From assembly GCA_028751875.1 (NCBI GenBank), contig CM054140.1, positions 48,344,673 through 48,408,672 of the forward strand: DNA of 64,000 nt. The letters are read 5' to 3'. Each line of letters opens with the position of its first letter. Within the stretch, counting starts at the first letter, position 1. Source of the DNA: Rapana venosa. Taxonomy: Eukaryota; Mollusca; Gastropoda; Neogastropoda; Muricidae. The notes under the pieces are model-generated. The model ran no database searches, was not told where the DNA came from, and saw only the letters and a program-made list of their open reading frames with translations. Below, in pieces: positions 1 through 10,703 of the stretch. Made by a program: the position numbers and the translations under genes.

Positions 1-75
1 TAATACAACAACAACAACAACAACAACAACAATAACAATAATAATAAAAAATAATAATAATATAATAATAACAAT
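1..75. repeat. (CAA)n/(TAA)n simple repeat
   Basis: The window opens with CAA triplets grading into TAA/TAATAA units. It abuts the 3' end of the reverse-strand LINE and is probably that element's simple-repeat tail. Confidence 0.85.
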
Positions 76-526
76 GTATGGAATTTATATAGCCCTGAAT
101 CTTGCAAAGGGACAAATCAAAGGGCTTACATTCAAATCATTTACACTTATGCAATCATTCATGAATACAATATTTAAAAAGATATCCATATTACACCACA
201 CACACACACACACACACACACATGCGTGGGCGCACAACATGCCTGTACACGGTGATGGAGATGGGGGTGGACCCTGAAGTGTATGGATAGATGATGTGGA
301 AGGGAAGATCTTAGTAAAGAAATGAATGTGTTTTGAGGCTGGATTTGAAAGTATCGAATGTAGGCTTTTGGGGAAGGGACAGAGGGAGGTCATTCCAGAT
401 GGATGGACCACAGACAGAGAAAGAGCGACGGCCAACAGTTGTTTGCTTGAATCTCAAGGCTTTAACTTGTTTCACGAAATCCGGATAGTGATTACTAATG
501 GACCTGCACAAAATAAGGCAAAGCAA
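1..526 (-). mobile_element. 3' end of a LINE retrotransposon (CR1/L2-like), reverse strand
   Basis: Read on the minus strand, 526 down to 311 encodes the last ~70 residues of a LINE reverse transcriptase. The segment RRSFSVCGPSIWNDLPLSL followed by TFDTFKSSLKTHSF is the usual C-terminal signature of CR1/L2-type ORF2 proteins. A stop at about 311-313 is followed by a 3' UTR holding a CA/TG microsatellite (about 195-221). It ends in a short conserved tail (about 78-110) and then a TTA/TTG-rich simple repeat (1-75), as expected of a LINE 3' terminus. Nothing upstream of 526 can be read as polymerase, so this is a 5'-truncated copy. A second copy of the tail lies at 19384-19510. The clade call rests on the C-terminal motif only. 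Confidence 0.7.
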
Positions 527-594
527 TTACAGACTAGAACATACGGCACATGCATAGCTGATGCATGGACCAAAAGGGGCTGTCCCACCACACA

Positions 595-623
595 CAACCA
601 CACCACACACACACATACACACA

Positions 624-667
<44 letters not shown>

Positions 668-686
668 ACACACCACACACACACAC
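595..686. repeat. (CA)n microsatellite
   Basis: About 90 bases of CA dinucleotides with a few ACCACA and ATACAC interruptions. Predicted reading frames across it are only poly-His/Thr or poly-Cys/Val artefacts. Confidence 0.95.
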
Positions 687-689
687 TGC

Positions 690-1419
690 TATCAGGTCGT
701 TCAAAAGGCACAGCAAAAGTTATTCCTATGTGAAAAAAGAGAGTTGGCTGTTTAGATGTATACAGAGAAATGGTACATCTTGAGTCTTGTGTTAAAAAAA
801 ACAAGAAACAGATTGTTGCCCTATAAAACAGATTGTATCTCTGGCCCTCAGATGGAAATTGAACTGTTTTAAGACTAAGTATATTGGAAACTTTTTTTTG
901 TGTGTGCATATTTATGTGATCACATCTTAACTGTTGAACATATACTAATATGCCAGATGCTAAAAGACTACATATCCATTCTTACCTCATTATCATCATC
1001 GGCAATCATTAGTGATCCTCTGTTGATACATTTTTCAAATGGTTATTGCATAGTCCAGTTGGTTCTTTATTATGATTATTATGGACTTAACTGACATTCT
1101 CTTTTGGTGGAATATAGTTCCTTTCATTGGTTATTGTTAGACATAATATGGTTATTACTATTCACTTGTTAGTTCTTGTTACAGTTGTGGTGATTTGGGG
1201 GTTATTTATTCATTTATTTTTGCCTGTTGTACTTAAGTATTTAACAGAGTTGCATACTGTAGGGCTTTTTTCTATTTATTTTCTCTCTTTTATTTTTGAA
1301 TTGTAGGTCACTAATTTGATTTCCATTTACTTGTCAACTGGTATTCAAAATATGTGTGCCTCCACCCTCAAACACTGATCCAGCCCCCACAACTTCTGAA
1401 GAAACGTAAAATGAAATCG

Positions 1420-1456
<37 letters not shown>

Positions 1457-2320
1457 TCGGTGATCGCTATTTTCAAATTTCCTTCCTGCTGTGTTGCAAT
1501 TCATGCCCAAGATATTTTTATTGTTTTGGTTTTTGTCCCAGGGATCATCCCCCCCCCCCACCACCTCCCCTTCCTCCCTTTTTTTCTTTCTTCAATTCAG
1601 CACAAACCGATTTATTTTTGGGTGTAAGTTAATGGTAGTCCTAAATTGGAAGAAGACCTTCTTCTTCTTATACTTAATTTTATTCAGTGTCAGTAGGAGC
1701 TGTGCCTACGGACGTTCCTTATACACACGAACAGAAACATGACTATGCACTTTTGGGGGGGGGAGGCGGCCTCCCCCCCCCCACAATGTCATACATGTAT
1801 AACCCAGTTTCCAATCAATACTGAGGTTCAGTCCATTGCAATCCGACAGCCATTATGTATTTGTCTATTTTCAAGCATTTTGGCTATGTCTGAGACAACT
1901 GCATCTTCCCGATAGAAGCAAAAAGGAGAATAAAGGAATTTTGTTTTTAAAAATCTAACCCGGGTTTTCTTTATTCCTTCATCGTTTTCTGTATTTTTTC
2001 TTTATTCAGTCATTTATCCATTCATTCATTCGCGTGTTACTGGATATGACAAAATATAATTGCAAGAACTGATTTGTGTGGGAATTCAACGTTATTTGAA
2101 TTCCCCACATTTTATTCCTAGATAAAACGGGGCTATCAAGGTCAACACAACAGCCAAATCCGACTTTTATATCCAATCCAATATTTGAGCGCATAATCTC
2201 AAAAAATGTATACAGTACATTTTTAAATAACTATACATTTGTTTGACACCAAAATAACATTGCTTGCAATACCTTATATTAGCAGTAAATAAGTACAAGC
2301 CTTTTTCATTAATTTACTCC
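690..2320. other. Non-coding stretch with short microsatellites
   Basis: AT-rich sequence without a convincing gene. It holds a (CA)n tract at about 1420-1455, C and G homopolymers near 1550 and 1755-1783, and no recognisable coding motif on either strand. Confidence 0.6.
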
Positions 2321-2329
2321 AAATGCTCA

Positions 2330-2460
2330 ACGGAAATAGCCGATCTTGTGACGAAACAGACCGCCATTTTGAAGTAGGCAAGACCAGCTAGAGTAGACGG
2401 TCCAATTTGCAATCTCATCAACGTTAATTGCTGCCAAGTTCTTCAAATTATGGAAGGGTA
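2330..2460 (+). promoter_or_regulatory. Candidate first exon / promoter area of PTBP
   Basis: The segment carries GACCGCCATTTTGA, which resembles a YY1-type initiator site in reverse. It ends in a good donor (AAGG|GTAAGA, cut after 2457). The next ~400 bases (2540-2870) have more CpG dinucleotides than surrounding DNA. It lies upstream of the first coding exon on the same strand, so it could be the untranslated leader exon. An ATG at about 2450 would give only a very short upstream frame. No TATA box was found. This is inference from position and splice signal, and transcript data would decide it. Confidence 0.25.
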
Positions 2461-3195
2461 AGAAGTTAGTTTGTTGCTTTTGTTTTAGTATTCGTAGTTT
2501 TAGCTTGGTTGATTTCATTTATCTTTTTTGTTCCATTTTTCAGTGGTGTGCGTCACGCCATTTCTTTGTTCGGCCTCCATGACTATCCCTGTGCATGCAT
2601 TTGAAATGAACATAATTTTGCCGGTGTTAGTGACTGAGATAGTGACGTTAATACAGCCGCAGAATGTTGCTTTTCCGTAAAATGATCCCGAACCTTTTAT
2701 GGTATGAACCTGACATATCTTTTTGTTGTTTGGAAAACATTAATTTGTAAGGAGAAACACGTGCCGGTTAACATCCGCGAGTGCGTTTGAATCAATGGTG
2801 GTACACCGATTGCGATGTGGCGGATTAACGGAATGCAGCGCGTATCGTTATTCAAACGAAATAGCTTGGACACGCCAGTTTGTAGGCCCTAGGTTTTACC
2901 CCTTTTGGGGTTTTTTTTTTTTTAGGCTTTGCGTCCACATTTTTGGAAAGAAAATTTTCTGCCCTCTTGAAGCTCCTGTCACTAGCACAGCCTAAGATCG
3001 AAGTAGAGCTGTTGTAACTGAGGCGTCCGAACCCTGTAGTAATGTCTTTCAGCCAGTAAATTATTCAGTGCCAAGACAAATTATCTTTTTTAGGAGAATT
3101 ATTCATCTGGAAAGACAAGCTTTTGTTTTAACTTGTCAAACTTCTTATTTGCAGACTAGAAATAGAATAAAAATACATTTTGGTGTTTAAAAAAA

Positions 3196-3523
3196 GTTTT
3201 ATTTTGAGGATAATGCAATAAGCACTGTGTGTGTGCTCGCGTTTTTTTTTTTTACATCCAATCCCCCATGTGTATGCAGTTTTGTAACTTTTGTCATCAT
3301 TCCCACTAGCACACAATAGCCTACTCTTCTGAAAGTGGAGCGGTTTTAACTTGTGCACAAGTTCTTCGTGTGGGGACCTTGGCTTATAGTCTCAAATCTG
3401 AAGGACTTTTGGGGAGAGTAGAATCAGCACTGATGAGAAAAAATTTCTCTTGAACAAGATTCGAACATGGGTCAGCAGATCACAAATGCATCACTCTAAC
3501 CACCAGGCTATCCTGCCTCCCTA
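3196..3523 (-). mobile_element. tRNA-derived SINE, reverse strand
   Basis: Read in reverse from 3523 there is an A-box-like GGATAGCCTGGTGGTTAGAG, then a B box GTTCGAATC (about 3458-3468). A non-tRNA body follows, shared with the copy at 44256-44610, including the stretches around ACTTTTGGGG, AACTTGTGCACA and TAGCCTACTCTTCTGAAAG. The 3' end holds GCATTATCCTCAAAATAAAA (about 3195-3215). The intact A and B box spacing shows a SINE rather than a tRNA gene, because no cloverleaf can be completed. Confidence 0.75.
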
Positions 3524-4078
3524 AGTTTAGTCATGTCTGTCATTACCACCTAAATACAGTAGTAACCTACATTCTGTTCAGTATTGTACTCGAGCAGTAG
3601 GAAAAACTAAGTCATAAGAAGACTGCTCTTTGATGTTCCAGTTAAAAAAAAGCTGAGTACTTGCACCTGGCAAAATCTGTCTTGAAGTCAAAAACAAATC
3701 ATCTCATGAAGGGCAATTACAATACTGACAGGCAAATTGATACGTATCATAATCTTGAAAGACAAGAAAGTTACATTTCATCGTGGTTAAAACAAATGTT
3801 TCAAGATAACTTCAAATAAAGTCACACAACAGATCTGGGGTGAGGGTTGGCTGGGAGGGAGTCTAACAGAATAGGCAGTAGAAGTTATTCCTAGAGCTTT
3901 TAATCATGGAAGAGGAAGATTTTGCAGAGCTGTTAGCAGATAATGTGGATGTCGTGAGATATTCTGTGATGTGTCCTTTGCAAGAGTGAGCAGTCGCCCT
4001 TGGTGTGTCCAGTTTCAGGTGGGAAAACATGGTAAACAAATCTCATGCTCTGACAGTGAGAAACAAGGTGCGACTTAA

Positions 4079-6644
4079 CACTAGTAGCGCTGACTAAACC
4101 TACAGAGTATTCCGTGCTGCTGGCTGAATAAACAGGGGAGTACAATTTTGAAGCAGGATGGGTCCAAACAACCCTTTATATTAGTATGCCCAAATGAACT
4201 AAGTATGTAAAGTTGTCATTGGAAAGCTTAGATAATAAGCTTTTGTATGATTGTGATTTTATAGCAATATATTATGATTATGAAAAAAAATAAACATGAC
4301 AAAATTTAAAAAACCCAAAGACGATGTACTCATTGTTTTGAAGACTTTTATTTGGAATGGATGGTGTGTGGTGTGCAAAAGATGAGAAATCTGCAAGACA
4401 TCTGGACACTGGCACTGACATTGTCCACTGATGGCACAGGTAATTAACATAATCACAGGTAAGTCCTTGATGACAAATCCCCACTTTTCACTGTTGAGTC
4501 ACAAATCCAAAACCACAGGTAATCTTCACAATAAAAAAACAACACACCAGACTTTTGATGAATATCCAGAAGTCCACAGACACACACACACAAACACGCA
4601 CAAGATAAGTTACAGGTGTGAAAAAAACCAAAACGTGTCGCAGGTATGCACTAATTGTCACCAACCTCATCCTGGGCTGCTTTCCACTCTGAATATTTTC
4701 TCTCATAATCACTATGAGTGGTAGAGTTCGAAACAAGGCACAACACAAGACTGTCGAACACTTCTTGCACTGGTAGCTGCTCTCTTTTCCTTTTCTGTCC
4801 CACTTGCTTTTTTTTTTTCCCTCTCCGCATGCTCACAAACAACACAGGCATGAGTCACATTCTTCTTTCTCCCTCCTGATGGAATCTTCTCCACAAAATG
4901 TTCAGTTTTGTTCTGAAGCCCCAGAACAGTGTCGGGCTCAATGCTGGGTCGTCCACGTTGTCGTCCTTGCATGCCAGGCACGTCCTCTGGGTTGACAAAC
5001 ATCACCAGCATGGGTTTGTCTGTCTTTGTCTTATACAACAGACAAACTGACCACATGGAAAAAAACTTCCACCATTTCAGCATCCTGAAGTTGAAGGTGG
5101 CGTAGCTGACCATCTGGTCCGACCTGTCAACTCCCCCCATGTAGCGGTCATAGTTGACAACTTCAGGCTTCCCGATGGCTTCATTTGTCCTTGGGTCGTT
5201 TTACCAGTGGCCTTTGGTGTAGAAGTGTCCACTGTAGAACAAAGGTGGACCATTTTCCTGTAGTAAAATTTCATCAGCATCATGTGCTGATTATGTACAG
5301 TGTAAATGTCCCCCTTCTGATGCAACACCTTGTCCTTCACCATCTGTGGCACACCTCTTCTGTTTGCACGTAGTGTGCCTGAAGCCCCCACAGACAGCTG
5401 CCACAAATCCCAATATAGCTGGTGTGAACTGTAGTAGTTGTCCATGTACAGAATGTATCCCTTGCCAAAATATCCACTCATCATGTCCATGACAAGGTCG
5501 TATGTAGCTCCATGGCCGGTACCAGGTAGGTCAGATTTACCTGTGTACAGTTTGAATTTCAAACAGTACCCATTGGTAGCGTCACAGATCATGTAGGCTT
5601 TGATGCCATATCTTTTTGGCTTGTCCGGGTTGTGGACTCTGAATGAGAGATGTCCCCTCCAGGGGATCATCCCCTCATCCAGAGAAAGCTGCTTATGTGG
5701 GCGATAGATTCGCGAAAGTGTCCACAAGATCGCAAAAGTGTCCACAAGATCGGTGTAAACAGTTCCCAACTTCTGAAGAGGGTTGTAGCCAGTTTGTCCA
5801 CGTCAAACGTGTTCAGCATTATTTGCAAGGTGCAAAAATGTCATGAGCAAATAAGCTCTGTCTCTGGACATCAGTTTTGGGGAAAAAAAAAGGTGTTTGA
5901 GTCGCTTCATCACTGGTCCAGTGCTTGGGAAAAATCCAACTGAACGACGAGTCCCATCGCGATCGTCATGGCGGTGAACACTTTCATCTCCTGCCAAGTC
6001 GTAGCTTTCCAGGCATGAAATCGTGACAATGGCTTGAGTTGACGGGAGGCAAAATAGTCGGCAGCATAATGATTAGTCTCCTCAGCCATCGTTTCATAAT
6101 GTCTTTGAGTCAAAAAAAGATTGAAGAAGTCGGAAACGTCACAATTGTCTGGTAGCGTGGCGATACATCCAGGTGCACGCACACTGCTCAGCTCTACTGG
6201 GTCGCGATCACCTTCGGTCCAATTTTCCATCAGAAATGGCATACTCCTGTCCTCATCATCTGTCTCATTCTCTATTTCTTCCAACGTAAACCCCTCAAAC
6301 TCCCCCTCGCTATCACTGTCTTCAAGGAGCTCACGGAACGCTTCTAAAAACTCGGGAACGTAGTCGGTCGCCATTCTGCAAAGCGTATGAAGCGGTAGAA
6401 TGCGACCGGTTAACAAATTTTTTTCCCCTTTAGACCAATGAAAATTCGCGCTCATCGTGGTTGCAGACCAAACTTCAACCCTTTCTGCGGCCCTGTTATC
6501 GTATTTCTATTCGTCTCATGATCGTTGAAAGTGAAAGTCGGTCGTCAATTGCGTCACCTATACGATCTCAGAATATTCCAGGAGCCGCGACACGGGTCTA
6601 GGCCTTCTGGTTCCCGGATTATTCCGGGAGCCGCGCTATCAGGG
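4079..6644 (-). mobile_element. piggyBac-family DNA transposon, full length with TTAA target sites
   Basis: The element is 2,566 bp. It is bounded by TTAA at 4075-4078 and 6645-6648, the target duplication specific to piggyBac transposons. Its ends are imperfect inverted repeats: CACTAGTAGCGCTGA on the left and CCGCGCTATCAGGG on the right, which reads CCCTGATAGCGCGG in reverse. The transposase lies on the minus strand (4712-6374). Inside the right end are two near-palindromes of the CCGGAATATTCCGG type, at about 6578 and 6613. The same ends occur in the copies at 7642-8779 and 37915-39021, so this is one family. Frameshifts in the transposase make this copy inactive. Confidence 0.85.
4712..6374 (-). 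pseudogene. piggyBac transposase (PGBD4-like), frameshifted
   Basis: This encoded a DDD transposase for TTAA-specific cut-and-paste transposition in the nucleus. Minus-strand frames together span a normal-length protein. An acidic N-terminus (ELLEDSDSEGEFEGFTLEEI) comes first, then the DDE_Tnp_1_7 core and a cysteine-bearing C-terminus (CVVCEHAE, about 4840). All three catalytic aspartates can be seen: LSLDEGMIPWRG (about 5680), ILYMDNYYSS (about 5440) and GGVDRSDQM (about 5130). I start at the ATG beginning MATDYVPEF; an in-frame ATG lies 27 codons further upstream. Three frame changes break it, near 5930, 5780 and 5160. A ~20-bp tandem duplication at 5714-5753 (AAGTGTCCACAAGATCG twice) further disturbs the core. 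Family assignment is firm; this copy cannot make the full enzyme. Confidence 0.9.
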
Positions 6645-7037
6645 TTAAGTGAGAGACTAACAGGCCATAAGATAAAAGCACTGAAGGATCAAGCAGTGCT
6701 TGATTTTTCAAGCAGGGCAGAGAATGTGAATGAGTTTTAGAATTTTCTAGGAAAGGTTTGCCCCTAAAGTCTTACAGAAATTCAGGGCTTTTGTCTTTCA
6801 ACAATAATCCTGGAAGAGTTGTCGGTCATGGAAGAAGAGAAAGTATGAGCAGAAATGCACTAAAAGCATGCAGGGAAGGTGTACCTGTGGGTTTTTGGCA
6901 TGGAACTACAAGATTATAAGGGGGGGTAGGGCTGTTGGTGTTCAGGGTGAGGGATCGGGTCAAGGAAAGGGCAGAGGATATCTTAGAATTACAGTAATGT
7001 CAAGGTTTTCTTTTTTTTCTGTTTCTATTGTTTGCAG

Positions 7038-7064
7038 GGAAAAGTCACCAGGAAGCAGGAAAAG
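7038..7064 (+). other. Candidate 27-nt microexon in the PTBP 5' region
   Basis: A long pyrimidine tract and TTTGCAG acceptor (7031-7037) precede 27 purine-rich bases (GAAAAG and GGAAGCAGGAAAAG resemble exonic enhancers). A GTATGT donor follows. It lies 375 bases before the first coding exon and has no ATG, so it would be 5' UTR or an alternative exon. The support is splice-signal quality only. Confidence 0.3.
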
Positions 7065-7445
7065 GTATGTTCAGTACCCACCACAGTACATAAACTGACG
7101 GTTACCACCTTCATCAGTCAAGGGAATTCAAATGTTTTTGAGCTCATTTTTTTTTTCTTTTTCTTAAATCTACAAGAATATTTCAGTTTTTACAAGAATT
7201 GGGATGTAAAAGTAAGTGTGATAACATGTTTGAAATGAGTGCTTGTGCTTGTATTTGGTTATATTTTCATATTTGAAGAGAAATTTGTAGTAAACTTGTG
7301 TAATTGCAAAATCTCTGCAACATGGTAGAAGCTGTAGGTCAGACTATGCCTTTTCAGTTCAAGATAATCAGCACTGCAACCATTTATTTGTTTTGGGTTG
7401 AGATGTAGCCTACTCTTTTCACTTTGACATTGATATCAGGGTAGA

Positions 7446-7525
7446 ATGGCTGCATTTAAAAATGTAGGCATACTTGGTGAGGATGAAAAGCCTACCAGCA
7501 ATGCAAGATCAGGCACAATGAAAAG
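7446..7525 (+). CDS. PTBP1: PTBP coding exon 1 (start codon)
   Basis: The exon follows an acceptor GATATCAG (exon begins 7440). The ATG at 7446 opens [15 protein letters not shown] and ends MKR across the junction, with donor AAAAG|GTAAGA. The last two bases form an arginine codon with exon 2. The sequence is not conserved with vertebrates, whose PTBP N-terminus is also variable. The frame joins exactly to the conserved GTK-RGSDEL segment, which supports this start. Confidence 0.8.
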
Positions 7526-10500
7526 GTAAGAGACCCCCTCCCAAAAAAGGAAAATGGTTTAACGTTTTCCAAGTTTATTTTTTATATTAGAAGACAACAC
7601 AGATTTGCTGCAGGTTGTGTACAAAGGCATGCTTACATTAACCCTGGAAGGGCCGAATAGACGGCAGCAGGGCTCAGTGCCTGGTGGCTGAATTAACATT
7701 GGCTAGCAGTGCTTTGAAGCAGGGTGGGCTCAAACAACCCTTGATACTGATATGTAAAACTGATTTGTGTAAAGCTATAAATCACTGGAAATATTAGACA
7801 ACAATCTTTTAAATGTGTGTAATTTACAGCAGCATGTAGTGCTTATGATTATGTAAAAAAACGACCAAACCAAAACATGTGTGCACTACCAATCACTGTT
7901 GCGCCGTCAGGGCCCCGGATCGATTTTAACAATGTTCTTGCGGTGCAAAAATGTCGTCACCGGCACCGATCCCTCAGATTCCGAATGTTTCGGGGCGCTT
8001 TCGAAGCTTTGTCAAGCGGTGCATAAATGTCATGATTAGATATACTATCTCTTGACATAAGTTTTGAAAAAATGAGTTTGTGTCATTTTATCGGTCGTCA
8101 AATACTCGGAAAAGTTCAGCAAAAGGATCGACACCATCACAACTGTCATGGCGGATTGTACGAAGTGATGGCTTTCTGTGACGAAAATATGACGATTGCT
8201 TATTTCATGTGATGCAAAGTACTCAGCGGCATATCGATTTGACGACAATTGTTTCAAAGCTTCGTTGCATCAAAATAGAGTAAAACAATCTGTGACATTG
8301 AAATCGCCGACTAGTGAAGAAGTCCATCCAGCAAAACTAGTGCCGCTCAATTTGGTCAGATCGCTATCAATTTTTACCCCCCACCCCCTCAAAAAAATCC
8401 ACAATCCTTACATCATTGTCTCTTTGTTTAATTCAACCAAATCCAGCATCTAAAACTACCCCTCGCTGTCAATATTGTAAAAAAGCTCGCAAAACGCTTG
8501 AAGAAATTCTGGCACTAACATTTTTCTTGAAAACGTTCTCGACTGGTCCGGAAAGAAAAACCACTCTAAACCAGTCAGAATCTTCGTTGCTTGTGTGCAT
8601 TGCACGAACACACCCCATTGTGCGGCCCTAAAATGGCCTTACCATTCATTGGGTGACCTTTGAAAGCGAAAATGAACTTTTCAGTTACGATCACCTATGT
8701 CATCTCAGAATTTTCCTGGATCCGCCACATGGTTTAGACCAGTCGTTTCTGGAATGTTCCAGGAACCGCACTACTAGGGTTAATAAAGGCAAGTCAGAAA
8801 TGTCTTTGGTTTGCTGTCTGCAGAGGTTGGCATGGTTGGTCCAGTTGACTTTACTTTAAAAGTTCATGGTTTACTACAGACACGATCTGAAGATTGCTAT
8901 ATATTTCCATATCGGCTCAGCTGGCTGCCAACCATTTTTTCCTGTTTTTATCTGCAATTCCATGTTTTTCAGAAAAATTTTCCTGTTTCGGAAATTCCGC
9001 CCCGCCCGGGAAAAAGAAAAAAAGAGAGAAAAGAAAACTTGCATGAATCAAGTATTACTTCAACGGGCATTTCAGATGCCCATCTCCAAGATGCCAAAGA
9101 AAAGCACAAAACCTGATAATTGTGCCTAAGGGAAGTTCATTCTTAAATACAAAGAGGATTTTCCATACATTGATCAGTCTTGATAAGACAAAAAGCTATG
9201 GCTTCTGCTGTACTCTGTGCTGTTGTGATTTAAAAATTTCACATGGGGACAAAAAGACAGTTCTCAGGCATGGAATTTTTATAATGCTATTTGGCAGAAT
9301 TCTGCTGTCAGTCACATTTCCGCTGGTTTTATTTTTTTAAATAAATTTTTCTGTCGTTCCGCTGCCTTTTAGTTTTTCGCTGTTTTGCCATCTTAAATTC
9401 AAGTAAACAGCATTCAAAACGATCAGAGAAGGTGCTCCACAGTGTCTTTGACTGTTGAGAACTTGAATTATATACTGACATCTCTTTCGGAACATTTTCT
9501 TAATGTAAATAAGATTGAGAAGCCGGCATAGTGAACCATAGGAAAAGAAATGGTATAAAGTCTTTTTAGCTTAATTTTGTGAAATGAAAACTTATAGAAC
9601 ATTTTTTTTTTAAAGAAGAAAATCCCCCCTCCCCCCTCCAACCACTACCACCACATGTACATTTGTAGCCAGTCTACATTTAATTTTTTTTCCTGTTTCA
9701 GAGACTTTTTTGGAGCTGGCACAAAGGTAAGTCATTTTTTTATGTTGATTATGTAATCTTTAAAACTGTGTTTTAAAAACGTTCATTGAGCTCTGTGTCC
9801 AGACGTCATTGTTATATGCATTTTTGTGTTTTAAGATGAAAATTGTGCATTGTACTGCTGGCTTAGAACTGGCACGGATATTCAGTAAATTGTATGTCAT
9901 GCAAATTTGCTCAAAATGTTAAGGATATCTGAATTTTAAGAAGAAAAAGGTGCAGGTTTAATCAATCTACTTGGGAAATAGTCTACACATCTGTGCAGTG
10001 CTACTTAAATAGCATAACATTTTGGGTATGGGATGCTTCAATAGTCCCAAGTCAAGCAGTATATCTAACCCTTTGCTGGGCCGTGCAAAATTGTTTGCTC
10101 ACCTCCTGCAGGGCACGGAAAATGGAGGTGGATGGCCTCTGAGTGGGTGTGTGTATTTAACGTGCAATAGCTCTACAATGCTTTAAAAGATTTTAGTAAA
10201 ATTGAAGCAGCAAGATGCAGAGATAAAGACAGAAATGACTGTTTCCTCTCTTGTGTTCTTGTTGTTTTCTTTCAGAATTATAATGAATAAACTCAAGGTC
10301 ATTGATCGTTTTGTGTGTATCACAGTTAAGTGTTGCAATAACTTTGGAATGCATGCATGGATTGGGGGGGGGGGGGGGGGACCAAAAAACCCATTTAGAA
10401 ACAGTATTACAAAAACATTTTTTCTACTACTGATATATATATATATATATATATATATTTTATGAATGGTGCTCAAACGCAAAACATTTTGACTGCCATT

Positions 10501-10668
10501 GTGTTTGCTGAGGATTGTGATACATGCTAACTTTGATGGTTTGAGCCACTAGACAGAATCCAGGCTTTATTTTTATAAACAATTACTAGTAAGAGGAGAG
10601 GGGAGGCACATTTCAAACCTATGTTAGGCTCTGCCTGCAATGACAACATGACTTTTTGCATCCAGCAA

Positions 10669-10703
<35 letters not shown>

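Noticed and set aside
594..735. Open frames rich in His/Thr or Cys/Val over CA repeats (also at 14690-14885, 19092-19155, 61797-62132)
   Set aside because: Dinucleotide repeats are open in several frames by composition; no conserved domain or splice context.
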